Shown: positions 55,774-64,000 of the stretch, piece by piece
Layout of the letters: every line of letters begins with the position of its first letter
How positions within the stretch are numbered: the first letter of the stretch is position 1
Source: Schlesneria sp.
Lineage (GTDB): Bacteria; Planctomycetota; Planctomycetia; Planctomycetales; Planctomycetaceae
NCBI GenBank assembly: GCA_028291515.1
Contig: JAQGHU010000007.1
Coordinates: forward strand, 1 to 64,000
Reading direction: 5' to 3'
Length of the DNA stretch: 64,000 nucleotides
Position numbers and translations under genes: made by a program
The notes under the pieces: generated by a model
What the model saw: only the letters and a program-made list of their open reading frames with translations
Told to the model about the DNA's origin: nothing
Database searches by the model: none

Positions 55774-57078
55774 GTGGCATCGCAATCGGGTGGTGGTTCA
55801 AATTTCTGGAGTTGGCTGCTACTCGCGACCGTGACCATTGGAGGTCTGGTCCTGGCGTTTGTGCTGTTGGTCGAAGCACCGCCGCCTCGCAAGCTGGTGA
55901 TTGCGACGGGAAGCAAAGAGGGAGCCTACTTCCGTTATGCACAGCAATATGCCGAATTGCTGAAGCAGGAAGGGATCACGCTCGAAGTCCGACCGACGAA
56001 GGGTTCGGTCGAGAATCTGAAACTGCTGAATGACGAAGATTCCGACGTTTACATCGCGATGGTCCAAAGTGGCATCGCCGATCCGGCCCATTGCGAGAAA
56101 CTGCAATCGCTGTGCAGCCTGTATCGCGAACCGCTATGGATCTTTTATCGCGGTGCGGAAACGATCGACCGATTGCCGCAACTCGCGGGGAAGAAAATCG
56201 CGATCGGGCCGGAGGGAAGCGGCACGCGAGCGATTGCTCAACAACTGCTGCTAGCGAATGAGTTGGGCGACTCCGAAGCGGAGTTCTTGCCGATCTCGGG
56301 TAACGCCGCCGCCGGGGCACTACAGAGCGGAGAGATTGACGCGGCCTTCTTTGTCGCCGGGATGGATGCCGCCTACATTCAGATGCTGGCCAAGGATCCG
56401 GAAATCAAACTGGCCGAATTGGCGCAGACTGATGCGTACTTGCGACGATTTCGTTTTCTGTCGGTGGTAAAGATTCACGCGGGCCTATTCGATCTGAAGA
56501 ATAATATCCCAGCGCGCGACACGACGTTGATGGCTCCCGCGGCAACACTGGTGATGCATGACTCGCTGCATCCAGCACTGATTCCGTTGCTGTTGAAAGT
56601 CGCGACGAAGGTGCATCGCGGTGGCGACTTGCTGAGTAACGGTAATGAATTCCCCTCGACATCGTTCCTGGATTTGCCACTTAATGAGGATGCCGAACAC
56701 TACTTCAAGTTTGGCCCGCCTGTTCTGCAGCGCGTCCTGCCGTTCTGGTTGGCCTCGCTGGTCGATCGCATGAAGCTGATGATCATTCCGTTGCTGGTGT
56801 TGCTGATGCCGCTGATCCGATTGGCCCCGCCGCTGGTCCGCTGGAGGACTCGACGCAAGATCTATCTGTGGTACGTGTCACTGCGACAGATCGACCAGAA
56901 GGCCCTCGAAGGGATGTCATCGATCGAAGCCCAGAGATCGATGGATAGCTTGAAGACGTTGGAGCATCAGATCGCGCATGTCGGCGTGCCACTGAGCTAC
57001 ATGGAAGAGTACTACAATCTGCGACTGCATCTGCATCTGGTCCGCTCGCGCGTGGAATCGGTTCTGCCATCCGTATAG
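55774..57078 (+). CDS. TAXI-family TRAP solute-binding protein with C-terminal anchor
   Basis: Start at GTG 55774 with GGAGG 8 nt upstream (434 residues). An N-terminal membrane segment (WLLLATVTIGGLVLAFVLLVEA) precedes a TAXI binding domain (LVIATGSKEGAYFRYAQQYA, VYIAMVQSGIAD, IAIGPEGSGTRAIAQQLL, AFFVAGMDAAYIQML). A second membrane segment near LMIIPLLVLLMPLIRL is followed by a helical C-terminal tail. The DctQ/DctM permease components are not encoded nearby. It may be a sensor or an orphan binding protein, not a transporter part. Confidence 0.8.
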   Translation: MASQSGGGSNFWSWLLLATVTIGGLVLAFVLLVEAPPPRKLVIATGSKEGAYFRYAQQYAELLKQEGITLEVRPTKGSVENLKLLNDEDSDVYIAMVQSGIADPAHCEKLQSLCSLYREPLWIFYRGAETIDRLPQLAGKKIAIGPEGSGTRAIAQQLLLANELGDSEAEFLPISGNAAAGALQSGEIDAAFFVAGMDAAYIQMLAKDPEIKLAELAQTDAYLRRFRFLSVVKIHAGLFDLKNNIPARDTTLMAPAATLVMHDSLHPALIPLLLKVATKVHRGGDLLSNGNEFPSTSFLDLPLNEDAEHYFKFGPPVLQRVLPFWLASLVDRMKLMIIPLLVLLMPLIRLAPPLVRWRTRRKIYLWYVSLRQIDQKALEGMSSIEAQRSMDSLKTLEHQIAHVGVPLSYMEEYYNLRLHLHLVRSRVESVLPSV

Positions 57079-57125
57079 AGTGAAGTCGCGCTCCAATAGG
57101 AACTGGATCATTTCGCGGAACGAAA

Positions 57126-58886
57126 ATGGATTGCCTGACGCATCGCCGCTATTGCCTTAGTTTCTTGTTTGTCATGCTGATGGCCGTCGCGGTGTCAGGT
57201 CAGACGCCCAGCGAGCAATTGACGAAGTTGTTCGACGATGAGTGGGAGTACACGCTTCGCGAAGCTCCGACTTTTGCATCGCATCTGGGTGACAAGCGAT
57301 ACAACGATCGCTGGCCTGATGTCAGCTTATCGACGATGCTCCGTCGGCATGCGCATCAGTTAGAGGTGCTGCAGACCCTATCAAAGATTGACGAAACGGC
57401 GTTGTCGCCCGCAGACAAGCTGAACTATCGCCTGTTTCGACGACAGGTTGAGGTGGATGCGGCCGAGTTCGCTTTCAACTGGCATCTGATGCCGCTCGAT
57501 CATCGCAGCGGTATTCAAGACGAGAGCTCGGTCGGTGATTCGTTGGCGTTCACGACGGTCAAGGACTACGAAGACTGGATCGCCCGGCTGCGATCGTTTC
57601 CGAATTACATGGATCAGACTATCGCGATCATGCGGGCCGGTATCGCCGCGAAAATGGTTCAGCCCCAGATCGTGATGAGTCGCCTGCCGACTCAGATTCG
57701 TAGACAGATCGTCGAAGATCCGACGGCCAGTCTGTACTACAAGCCGTTCAAATCGTTTCCGCCCGAGTTCACGTCGGCCGATCGAGAGCGGTTGCAGCGC
57801 GAGGCCCAAGCGGCCATTCGCGAACAACTGGTCCCGTCGTATCGCAAGCTGTTGGGCTTCTTCGAGCGCGAGTACTTTCCAGCATGTCTGCCCGAGATCG
57901 GTGCTTCGAGGTTGCCGAAGGGGCAGGAGTTTTACGCGTTTCTCGCTCGCAAGCACACGACGACCGATTTGACTCCGGCCCAGATTCACGAGATCGGGCT
58001 ATCGGAAGTCAAACGCATTCGAGCGGCGATGGAAGGGATCAAAGAGCGAGTGGGCTTTCAGGGAACACTGGCCGAGTTCTTCGATCATCTGCGGACCGCG
58101 CCAGAATTCCGCTATACCGATGCCAACGATTTGCTGACCGCTTATCAGGCGTTCTCCAAGCGAGTCGATCCTCTGCTGCCGAAGCTGTTCCGCAAGCTGC
58201 CGCGTATCCCTTATGGAGTCGAAGCGATTCCAGAGCATATGGCTCCGGACACGACCACTGCTTACTATCGGCCTCCAGCGGCAGATGGAACGCGGGCGGG
58301 GACGTACTTCGTCAACTTGTACAAGCCGGAGAAACGTCCGAAGTACGAAATCGCCGCGTTGTCATTGCACGAAGCGGTGCCGGGGCATCATCTGCAGATC
58401 GCATTGGCGACCGAACTGGAACACGTCCCCGAGTTCCGGAAGCATGGTCACTTCACGGCGTACGTCGAAGGCTGGGCGCTGTATGCCGAAAGCCTGGGCG
58501 ATGAGATGCATTTGTATGACGACCCGTATTCGAAGATGGGACAACTCACGTACGAGATGTGGCGAGCAGTCCGACTGGTCGTCGATACGGGTATGCACTC
58601 GATGGAATGGCCGCGCGAAAAGGGGATTCAATTCTTCAAGGACAACGCGCCCAAGGACGAACTGGACATCACCAACGAGATCGATCGTTACATCGCCTGG
58701 CCGGGCCAGGCCCTCGCTTACAAGATCGGCGAACTGAAGATCAAAGAACTGCGGGCTCGGGCAAAAGCGAAGTTAGCTGACAAATTCGACATTCGCGAAT
58801 TCCACGATGTCATTTTGCAAAACGGTGCGGTTCCGTTGGACATCCTTGAGCGAATCGTCGACGACTGGCTGGCTCAGAAGAAGTAG
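57126..58886 (+). CDS. DUF885 family exported protein
   Basis: A 586-residue protein with a signal peptide (LSFLFVMLMAVAVSG). The core motif is H415-E416 in LHEAVPGHHLQ with H421, followed by EGWALYAESLGDEM, a zinc-metalloprotease-like arrangement of the DUF885 family. Members are probably peptidases or lipases in the periplasm, but the substrate is unknown. Full length, no frameshift. The gene starts 47 bp after the TAXI gene and may be co-transcribed. Confidence 0.85.
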   Translation: MDCLTHRRYCLSFLFVMLMAVAVSGQTPSEQLTKLFDDEWEYTLREAPTFASHLGDKRYNDRWPDVSLSTMLRRHAHQLEVLQTLSKIDETALSPADKLNYRLFRRQVEVDAAEFAFNWHLMPLDHRSGIQDESSVGDSLAFTTVKDYEDWIARLRSFPNYMDQTIAIMRAGIAAKMVQPQIVMSRLPTQIRRQIVEDPTASLYYKPFKSFPPEFTSADRERLQREAQAAIREQLVPSYRKLLGFFEREYFPACLPEIGASRLPKGQEFYAFLARKHTTTDLTPAQIHEIGLSEVKRIRAAMEGIKERVGFQGTLAEFFDHLRTAPEFRYTDANDLLTAYQAFSKRVDPLLPKLFRKLPRIPYGVEAIPEHMAPDTTTAYYRPPAADGTRAGTYFVNLYKPEKRPKYEIAALSLHEAVPGHHLQIALATELEHVPEFRKHGHFTAYVEGWALYAESLGDEMHLYDDPYSKMGQLTYEMWRAVRLVVDTGMHSMEWPREKGIQFFKDNAPKDELDITNEIDRYIAWPGQALAYKIGELKIKELRARAKAKLADKFDIREFHDVILQNGAVPLDILERIVDDWLAQKK

Positions 58887-59107
58887 CGTTGCGCCGTTCT
58901 GGGCTTTGGTGAGTAGTGGCTGATATCAACGCAAAGTCGCCAAGACGCAGGGACGCAATGGAAAAGCCTTGAAGTGGAGTTCTGCAGTTGCGTTGTGTCG
59001 CTGGTGGCGATGACACGATCAATCAAAGATCAAATGCCCACTGTGTTCCTTGCGCCTTGGAGTTGATGCCATCTCGATCGCACAAGACCTCGAGGCTACA
59101 CTGCAAC

Positions 59108-60331
59108 CTATCGGCCACGTTTACGGGCTCGCTTGGGCATTTGCGGATGAGACGGTGGTCCGTTTGTCGCAGGGGCCGAGACAGGGATAATGGACTCACC
59201 TGCTGGTGGCCCGGCTGACATTAGGGCGACGTGACGCATCGATGCGGCTTCGCGTTCTTTGGCCATCTCTTTCAGTTCGATGTTGAAGATCTGGACCAGA
59301 GCGTACAGACATGAGGCGACGATCGGTCCGATGAAGATGCCCCAGAGACCCATGACCTGCAGCGCGCCGATGACACTAATGAACGCGATCAGCGGGTGCA
59401 GCTCGGCTTCGCTCTTTAAGACATGCATCTTGACGATGTTGTCGAGCATCCCGACGACAGCGATGCCCCACACGGTCAGGCCAGCCGCCGCAGCCCAGTG
59501 ACCTTCTAGAGCCAACCAGATGGCACAGGGCCCCCAGACCATCCACGCCCCGGCCAGCGGAATGAGCGACGCGATCGACCCCACGACCAGGAAGACCAGG
59601 AAGTGGCCGAAGCCGCAGACTTGCAATGCCAGAGTGGTGGCGACCCCTTGCGCAAACGACGCTGCGAACGTGGCCGTGACGACGGCGCGAACGGTACTCG
59701 CAAACCGATCGGCTAGTCTTCGTTGATGGTCGACCGGCAGCGGGATCAGCTCTTCGGCCGCTGCCAGAATCGCCGGGCCGTCCGCCAGGAAGTAGTACAG
59801 CGCCGTCAAGAACATTCCTGCCGCAATCGCCAGCGAGACGAACATGCCGACGGTCGATGAAGCAATACTAAACGTGGTCCCGGCCATGCGCGTCGCCAGT
59901 GTTCGCATGTTGTCTGAAAGCTCTTTCCCCCATTCACCTAGTTGCGCTTCGGACAGGCCTCCGGGAATCATCGGCGAGACACGCTCCAGGCCGGGGATTA
60001 CGGCCTTTTGCCAGATCAAATCCAATCCGCTGCGCCAGTCGCGTCCCAATCGCTGATCTGCCAAGTCGTACAGGTTGGTCGCGGTGACAAACGTGACGAT
60101 GACCAACGGCCCGATGACGATCAACGTCACAATTATTGTCGTCATAGCGGCCGCGATCGATCTTCGGCCACCTGTCATCTTCAGGAAATAATTCTGCAGC
60201 GGCTGACAGATCACGGCCATCACTGCGGCCAGAAAGAGCGGAAGCAGGAATGGCGAGATGACTTGATAGAACATGCCGCCCAGCAGCGCAATCAACGCCA
60301 GCAAGACAGCAAGTGAGACGATGCGATTCAT
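59108..60331 (-). CDS. AI-2E family transporter (permease)
   Basis: A 407-residue membrane protein with about eight hydrophobic segments, starting LAVLLALIALLGGMFYQVISPF, then IAAAMTTIIVTLIVIGPLVIV, and GALQVMGLWGIFIGPIVASCLYALVQIF near the end. The pattern PLAGAWMVWGP and PLIAFISVIGALQ is typical of the AI-2E exporter/YdiK-like family. The substrate is unknown; AI-2 export has been proposed for TqsA only. The C-terminal tail is Lys/Arg-rich. Confidence 0.85.
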   Translation of the reverse strand: MNRIVSLAVLLALIALLGGMFYQVISPFLLPLFLAAVMAVICQPLQNYFLKMTGGRRSIAAAMTTIIVTLIVIGPLVIVTFVTATNLYDLADQRLGRDWRSGLDLIWQKAVIPGLERVSPMIPGGLSEAQLGEWGKELSDNMRTLATRMAGTTFSIASSTVGMFVSLAIAAGMFLTALYYFLADGPAILAAAEELIPLPVDHQRRLADRFASTVRAVVTATFAASFAQGVATTLALQVCGFGHFLVFLVVGSIASLIPLAGAWMVWGPCAIWLALEGHWAAAAGLTVWGIAVVGMLDNIVKMHVLKSEAELHPLIAFISVIGALQVMGLWGIFIGPIVASCLYALVQIFNIELKEMAKEREAASMRHVALMSAGPPAGESIIPVSAPATNGPPSHPQMPKRARKRGR

Positions 60332-60719
60332 GGAACGGTCTCAGACGATGGGTAGGCAGCCGACGTGTATCGGCTCGCTAGGATAACGAGAACTTTATCA
60401 GGCCGCGCGGATTCTGGACTGAAACAGTTCGAACGGGTGATAACGAATTTCAACGCACGACCATCCGTGATGGATCAAGACTCAGGAGAAAATCTTCCTC
60501 TGGGAGTATCCCACAGAAGCCTGGATGCATCTTTCCAAGCGATGACCGTCATGGTCAAGCGGCATCGGCACTGGATTGGGACGCCTGTCGTATTAGGAAG
60601 CTGGAGAATGATTCATTTCGTAGACGCGCGGGGCGAGGCCCTCGCGGTTAAACTAGCGTGGGCGGTGGTATCCGCAGCACCCGGTCGATCGATTCCGTTC
60701 TGTCATGAGAACCCGTGAA
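60332..60719. other. intergenic stretch upstream of rdgB
   Basis: 388 bp between divergent AI-2E and rdgB genes. No recognisable ORF or hairpin terminator. Probably contains both promoters. Confidence 0.4.
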
Positions 60720-61346
60720 ATGGCTTTTCCACGCATTGTCCTGAGTAGTAGAAATAAGAAGAAAATCGAAGAGATTGCCGAGTTGATGGCTCCACATGCC
60801 ATCGAACTGATCGGCGTGACTTCCTTCGGCGACGTGCCTGATGTGGTGGAAGACAAAGATTCGTTTGCGGGGAATGCCGCGAAGAAAGCGTCGGAAGTCG
60901 CGATGCGTCTGGGCGAATGGGCCATCGCCGATGACAGTGGCTTGTGCGTGGATGCCTTGGGAGGTGCGCCCGGGATCTATTCGGCTCGATATGCTGAGGC
61001 ACCAAATCCAGGAACGCTAGCGGCAGACGAGGCGAACAATCAGAAGTTATTGAAGGAATTGGCCGCGATCCCCACTGAGAAACGAACCGGTCACTATGTC
61101 TGTGCGGTCGCTCTGTCGGACCCGAGCGGTCAGACTCGAGTCGCGACCGAGGGGCGTTGCAGCGGGCGCGTCCTGCGCGAATACCAAGGAGCCAATGGGT
61201 TTGGTTATGACCCGATGTTTCTGATTCCGGAATTCCACAAGACGTTCGGCGAGTTGGACCCGGCCGTGAAGCGGCATATCAGCCATCGCGCGAAAGCCTT
61301 CGAACGGGCGATCCCGCAGATCATCCGCCTGTTCGAAGGATTGTGA
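60720..61346 (+). CDS. rdgB: non-canonical purine NTP pyrophosphatase
   Basis: RdgB/HAM1 housecleaning enzyme that hydrolyses ITP, dITP and XTP to protect DNA. Start at the ATG at 60720 (208 residues). N-terminal SRNKKKIEEI gives the substrate-binding SxNxxK motif, DDSGLCVDALGGAPGIYSARYA is the core and a later FGYDPMFLIPE is the metal-binding end. Length and order are typical. It stands alone, followed by REPIN-like copy 3. Confidence 0.93.
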   Translation: MAFPRIVLSSRNKKKIEEIAELMAPHAIELIGVTSFGDVPDVVEDKDSFAGNAAKKASEVAMRLGEWAIADDSGLCVDALGGAPGIYSARYAEAPNPGTLAADEANNQKLLKELAAIPTEKRTGHYVCAVALSDPSGQTRVATEGRCSGRVLREYQGANGFGYDPMFLIPEFHKTFGELDPAVKRHISHRAKAFERAIPQIIRLFEGL

Positions 61347-61403
61347 GGAAAAGCGGATCGCGCAGCTTGGCGCTTCGCAGTTTTATTGTGCGTCGCGCCG
61401 GCT

Positions 61404-61538
61404 GTCATTCCCGCGCAGGCGGGAATCCAGTTTCTCGGCAGCGATTCACCACTGACGCGGGGAATCGAACGAAATTCAAGGTTTCTGTATCGACACCTTC
61501 TTGACGACTCGCTGGATTCCCGCCTGCGCGGGAATGAC
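61404..61538. repeat. REPIN-like palindromic element, copy 3
   Basis: 135 bp, with GTCATTCCCGCGCAGGCGGG at the left and CTGGATTCCCGCCTGCGCGG at the right, each forming an ATTCCCGC-N4-GCGGGAAT hairpin. The centre contains TATCGACACCTTC like that of copy 2. It lies between rdgB and a convergent TPR gene. Confidence 0.9.
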
Positions 61539-61590
61539 GATTGGCGACTTTAAACCCGCTCTGGACAGCACATCGCCGCGACTTGGCGGG

Positions 61591-63243
61591 CTAAGGTGTC
61601 TCGAACGAGACTTTCACGATGCTGCCCGCACGTTCCAGGTCGGCGGTTGCCTCTTGCAGTCGGCCGGCCGCCTTGTGCCAGGCGGCTCGCTGACGCAGCG
61701 CCTGTTCCAGCCGGTCGTCCAGGCAACGAGCATTCTCATAGTCGTTGGTGGCCGCATCCCAGTCTTTCCGCTGGGCATGCACGTCACCGCGTAGCGAGTA
61801 GTGCGCGAAGTCTGAATCGACCGCGATAATCTTGTTCGCTTCCGCCAATGCCAGATCGAGCTTGTTCAACGTCATGTAAATCTGAGTACGTTGTTTCATC
61901 GCCTGAACATGCTTGGGCGACTGCTTCAAGCAAGCGGACAATGACTGCAAGGCGCGGTTCCAGTCCTCGCCGCGGGCATAGTGTCGCCCCAGTGTATAGG
62001 CGAGTTCGGCGTCGTTCGGCTTGGCGTTGGAGTTTGCGGCCAGTTGATAAAGATCTTTCAGCCACAGCCGGCGCAGATCATCTTTGCGAGCCGCTTCGGT
62101 ATTGTTCAGCTTCTGCTGGATTCGAGAGCGTAATTGATAGGACATATCGAAGTAAGGGCTGCACTTAATGGCCAGATTGATATCTGCCAGAGCACCCTGG
62201 GCGTCACCTTGGCGCATCTTCAGGCCGCATCTGGCGTAGTGGGGCATTAGCGACCGGGGATTCAATTCAATTGCCTGAGTCAAGTGCGTCATGCAGGCTT
62301 CCAGATCTTTACGAACCTGGATGTCTCGCACGGACAGGCTGTACACGATGCCAGCCTCTTTGGGCAGCATGCTGATCAGACGTTCCAAGTCTTGAATCTG
62401 CTCCTGCTGATCCGGCGAGCTCAACGAACGCGCCAGCAAGAAACGGACATCGCGCGGCGACGATGCTTGCCACTTGTCGAAGAAGTCGGAAGCTGGCTTG
62501 GTCCGATTCAGGGTGCGTAGCAAACTGTGCTTTTGCTTCGAAGCCTGATTGAGAATTTCCGGTGATGTCAGAGCATGGTCGGCGGCCGCGAGCGCGCCAG
62601 CCAGATCTCGTTCGTTTCGCGAGATGCGGCATTGAATCAGATACTCACGCGGGGTCGCCGTGCCGTCGGCGCAACGCACCGAGATCAATTCTTTCGCACG
62701 CTTCAGATCACCGACAAACTCGGCCAAAAACGCTTCGATTGCCTGACCGTCTGCAGGATTCCCGGTCAATCGGCGATACTCAGCCAGATCCTGCTCGACC
62801 GTTTTCAATTCTGCTGGGGGTGCGTATTTCTCGAAGAAACGCTCCTGCAGGTACTGGCGTCGCAACTCGATCGGGGGATCGATATTGCTCAACCCGGTGG
62901 CGGGATCGCTGACGTAACGGTGACGCAGGGGGAGATCGGTTAAGGCAACTTCATCTCGCAAGTCGAGCCAGTCCAGCATCACCCAGGCTCGTTGTTCGTA
63001 GGCCGGTGCGAAGCGGGGATTGGCTTTGATGTGAGCCGAAACGAGTTGCAGAGCTTTTTCGAATTGGCCGGCAGCGACCAAGCCTGACACCTGCTGCTGC
63101 GTCTTCTCCCATCCCTGGTCGGCGAAGGCACTTGTCTGGTGAGTCGCAAAGCTAACCGCGGTGAGGCAGCCTGCAGAGGCCGCCAGCCAGGAACGACGTG
63201 ATAACACAGGGGCTTGCCCCGGCAAAGATTCTGTGCCTGACAT
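61591..63243 (-). CDS. Tat-exported TPR protein
   Basis: Start at the ATG at 63243 gives 550 residues. A twin-arginine-type signal (LSRRSWLAASAGCLTAVSFA) precedes TPR repeats, for example FEKALQLVSAHIKANPRFAPAYEQRAW, AIELNPRSLMPHYARCGLKMRQGDAQGALADIN and LALAEANKIIAVDSDFAHYSLRGDVHAQRKDW. The protein is helical throughout with no catalytic motif and is likely a periplasmic scaffold. It is convergent with rdgB and has REPIN copy 3 in its downstream gap. Confidence 0.85.
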   Translation of the reverse strand: MSGTESLPGQAPVLSRRSWLAASAGCLTAVSFATHQTSAFADQGWEKTQQQVSGLVAAGQFEKALQLVSAHIKANPRFAPAYEQRAWVMLDWLDLRDEVALTDLPLRHRYVSDPATGLSNIDPPIELRRQYLQERFFEKYAPPAELKTVEQDLAEYRRLTGNPADGQAIEAFLAEFVGDLKRAKELISVRCADGTATPREYLIQCRISRNERDLAGALAAADHALTSPEILNQASKQKHSLLRTLNRTKPASDFFDKWQASSPRDVRFLLARSLSSPDQQEQIQDLERLISMLPKEAGIVYSLSVRDIQVRKDLEACMTHLTQAIELNPRSLMPHYARCGLKMRQGDAQGALADINLAIKCSPYFDMSYQLRSRIQQKLNNTEAARKDDLRRLWLKDLYQLAANSNAKPNDAELAYTLGRHYARGEDWNRALQSLSACLKQSPKHVQAMKQRTQIYMTLNKLDLALAEANKIIAVDSDFAHYSLRGDVHAQRKDWDAATNDYENARCLDDRLEQALRQRAAWHKAAGRLQEATADLERAGSIVKVSFETP

Positions 63244-63276
63244 GCGGTACCTTTTCTGACGGCGATCAAATAGATC

Positions 63277-63376
63277 TAGTGCTGATAGCACTTACGTGTC
63301 GCGTTGAAGCATGGGTTCGACTAATTGGATTTCTGCTCGCGGGACGCCACAGTTACGTGTGATGCGATCTAAATCG
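63277..63376 (+). repeat. dispersed ~98-bp non-coding repeat, copy 2
   Basis: Starts TAGTGC-N5-GCACTT, continues with CGTGTCGCGTT and GCTCGCGGGACGCC and ends near ATGCGATCTAAATCG. It matches 4775-4872 in landmarks and spacing and lies in the 5' region of the TPR gene. Confidence 0.7.
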
Positions 63377-63516
63377 CGGGCGAGGAGTCGTCGCGAAAAA
63401 CGATGCGAATGATTTGTTTTGATTTGAAGGAGCGGAGGTGTGTAGAAGAAATAGCAATCGACTGCAATGCGACTTCTGATCCGTCGCCGCATCTTGCGAT
63501 CACCGAGAAACTTCGG

Positions 63517-64000
63517 TCACGACGTGATTGGTATCGTTTCGGGCTGGGACTGCATCGCGTCGGCCATTTCGCGTTTGCCGGCGAAGTAGAAGATGACTCC
63601 GAACGCACCAAGAATTAGTGCTGTCATGCGCGAGGCGAGCGCCGTCAAGACGCCATTGCCTTTGGCTTCTGCTAACTCCTCAGGCGTGCTGTGCGGATTC
63701 ACCGAGAGTTGATGTTGTTCGTACATGTAGCCGATCGCCCACTCCAGTATACCCACACCCCCGGGCGTAAGCGGAATTGCGGCGACCGCTTCTGGCAAGG
63801 GTAAGCCGACCAGGTGATCGACGTATCCAGGGAACGGGCGACCATGATGCAAGGCCGCCGCACCGAGGTAAAACGAAGTCAAGAATCCCAAGTGCCCCAA
63901 CAGGCTCAAACTGGCGGCCACGACGAGGACAGAACGACGACGTTGGTAGAAGCTGAGCGAATTCATGACATCTTTGACGATGTGTCCCATGCGAGGCCAC
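63517..64000 (-). CDS. C-terminal end of UPF0104/AglD-type membrane protein (partial)
   Basis: The frame is open at the right edge of the window, so only the C-terminal ~160 residues are visible. They contain three or four membrane segments (VLVVAASLSLLGHLGFLTSFYLG, AVAAIPLTPGGVGILEWAIGYM, LTALASRMTALILGAFGVIFYF) and the PxxPGGxGxxE signature seen in lysylphosphatidylglycerol-synthase-like and UPF0104 proteins. The enzyme half is outside the window. Function is inferred from the family: lipid-linked transfer or flippase-like. Confidence 0.75.
   Translation of the reverse strand, partial: WPRMGHIVKDVMNSLSFYQRRRSVLVVAASLSLLGHLGFLTSFYLGAAALHHGRPFPGYVDHLVGLPLPEAVAAIPLTPGGVGILEWAIGYMYEQHQLSVNPHSTPEELAEAKGNGVLTALASRMTALILGAFGVIFYFAGKREMADAMQSQPETIPITS

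Overview
The window looks like the chromosome of a planctomycete, most likely from the Planctomycetaceae group. This is inferred from gene content: a YTV-repeat Cys-rich cell-wall protein, a secreted sulfatase, a DUF1501 Tat-exported protein, several exported Gfo/Idh/MocA-like proteins, a WD40-Gfo/Idh fusion, large TPR proteins, an alpha carbonic anhydrase, a TAXI-type binding protein with a C-terminal membrane anchor and a DUF885 protein. Genes lie on both strands in short runs separated by long non-coding stretches, and the sequence is moderately GC-rich. No rRNA operon, intact tRNA or CRISPR array was seen.

Layout. 0-5.4 kb: two small accessory ORFs, alpha carbonic anhydrase, ComM/YifB ATPase, cysteine synthase CysK and a small exported coiled-coil protein. 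5.4-10.5 kb: a Gfo/Idh-like membrane protein and a 1058-residue exported TPR protein. 10.6-12.1 kb: a small-ORF cassette bracketed by palindromic linkers, with a zincin-like gene. 12.3-18 kb: alcohol dehydrogenase, sulfatase, an S1-like protein and the YTV protein, with two non-coding stretches of about 1.1-1.2 kb. 19-27.5 kb: DsbD-type transporter, LssY-C protein, an ispH/ferritin-like/DUF3445 run and a winged-helix regulator overlapping a membrane-protein gene. 27.9-31.6 kb: an esterase followed by an accessory patch made of a frameshifted tyrosine recombinase, a trypsin-fold protease with a small partner, a tRNA 3'-end fragment and a truncated small-ORF paralogue. 31.7-38.1 kb: WD40-Gfo/Idh fusion, two exported or oxidoreductase-like genes, a tandem duplication of a Flp pilin transcription unit, and an ArsR/rhodanese pair. 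38.4-50.8 kb: mostly housekeeping or family-level genes (phytanoyl-CoA dioxygenase-like, PDZ, methyltransferase, cardiolipin synthase, DUF1501, Gfo/Idh, PPIase, AhpD-like). 51.2-55.6 kb: a two-gene McrBC type IV restriction system. 55.8-64 kb: TAXI protein, DUF885, AI-2E family permease, RdgB, a Tat-exported TPR protein and the C-terminal end of a UPF0104-type membrane protein.

The most unusual features are the following. (1) An McrB-like protein whose AAA+ core carries a long, probably EVE/PUA-like insertion between Walker A and Walker B. (2) An accessory patch with a trypsin-fold protease and an unknown partner next to a broken integrase. (3) Several families of non-coding dispersed palindromes. 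The clearest is a ~136-bp REPIN-like element present three times, each copy just downstream of a gene. (4) Two Flp pilin units encoding identical proteins, each with the same 25-bp palindrome upstream and its own terminator. (5) Gfo/Idh-like proteins in which the usual EKP catalytic motif is degraded.

All calls were made by reading motifs, spacing and repeats by eye. No database search, structure prediction or folding calculation was run, so family names rest on recognised motifs and gene starts on visible ribosome-binding sites.
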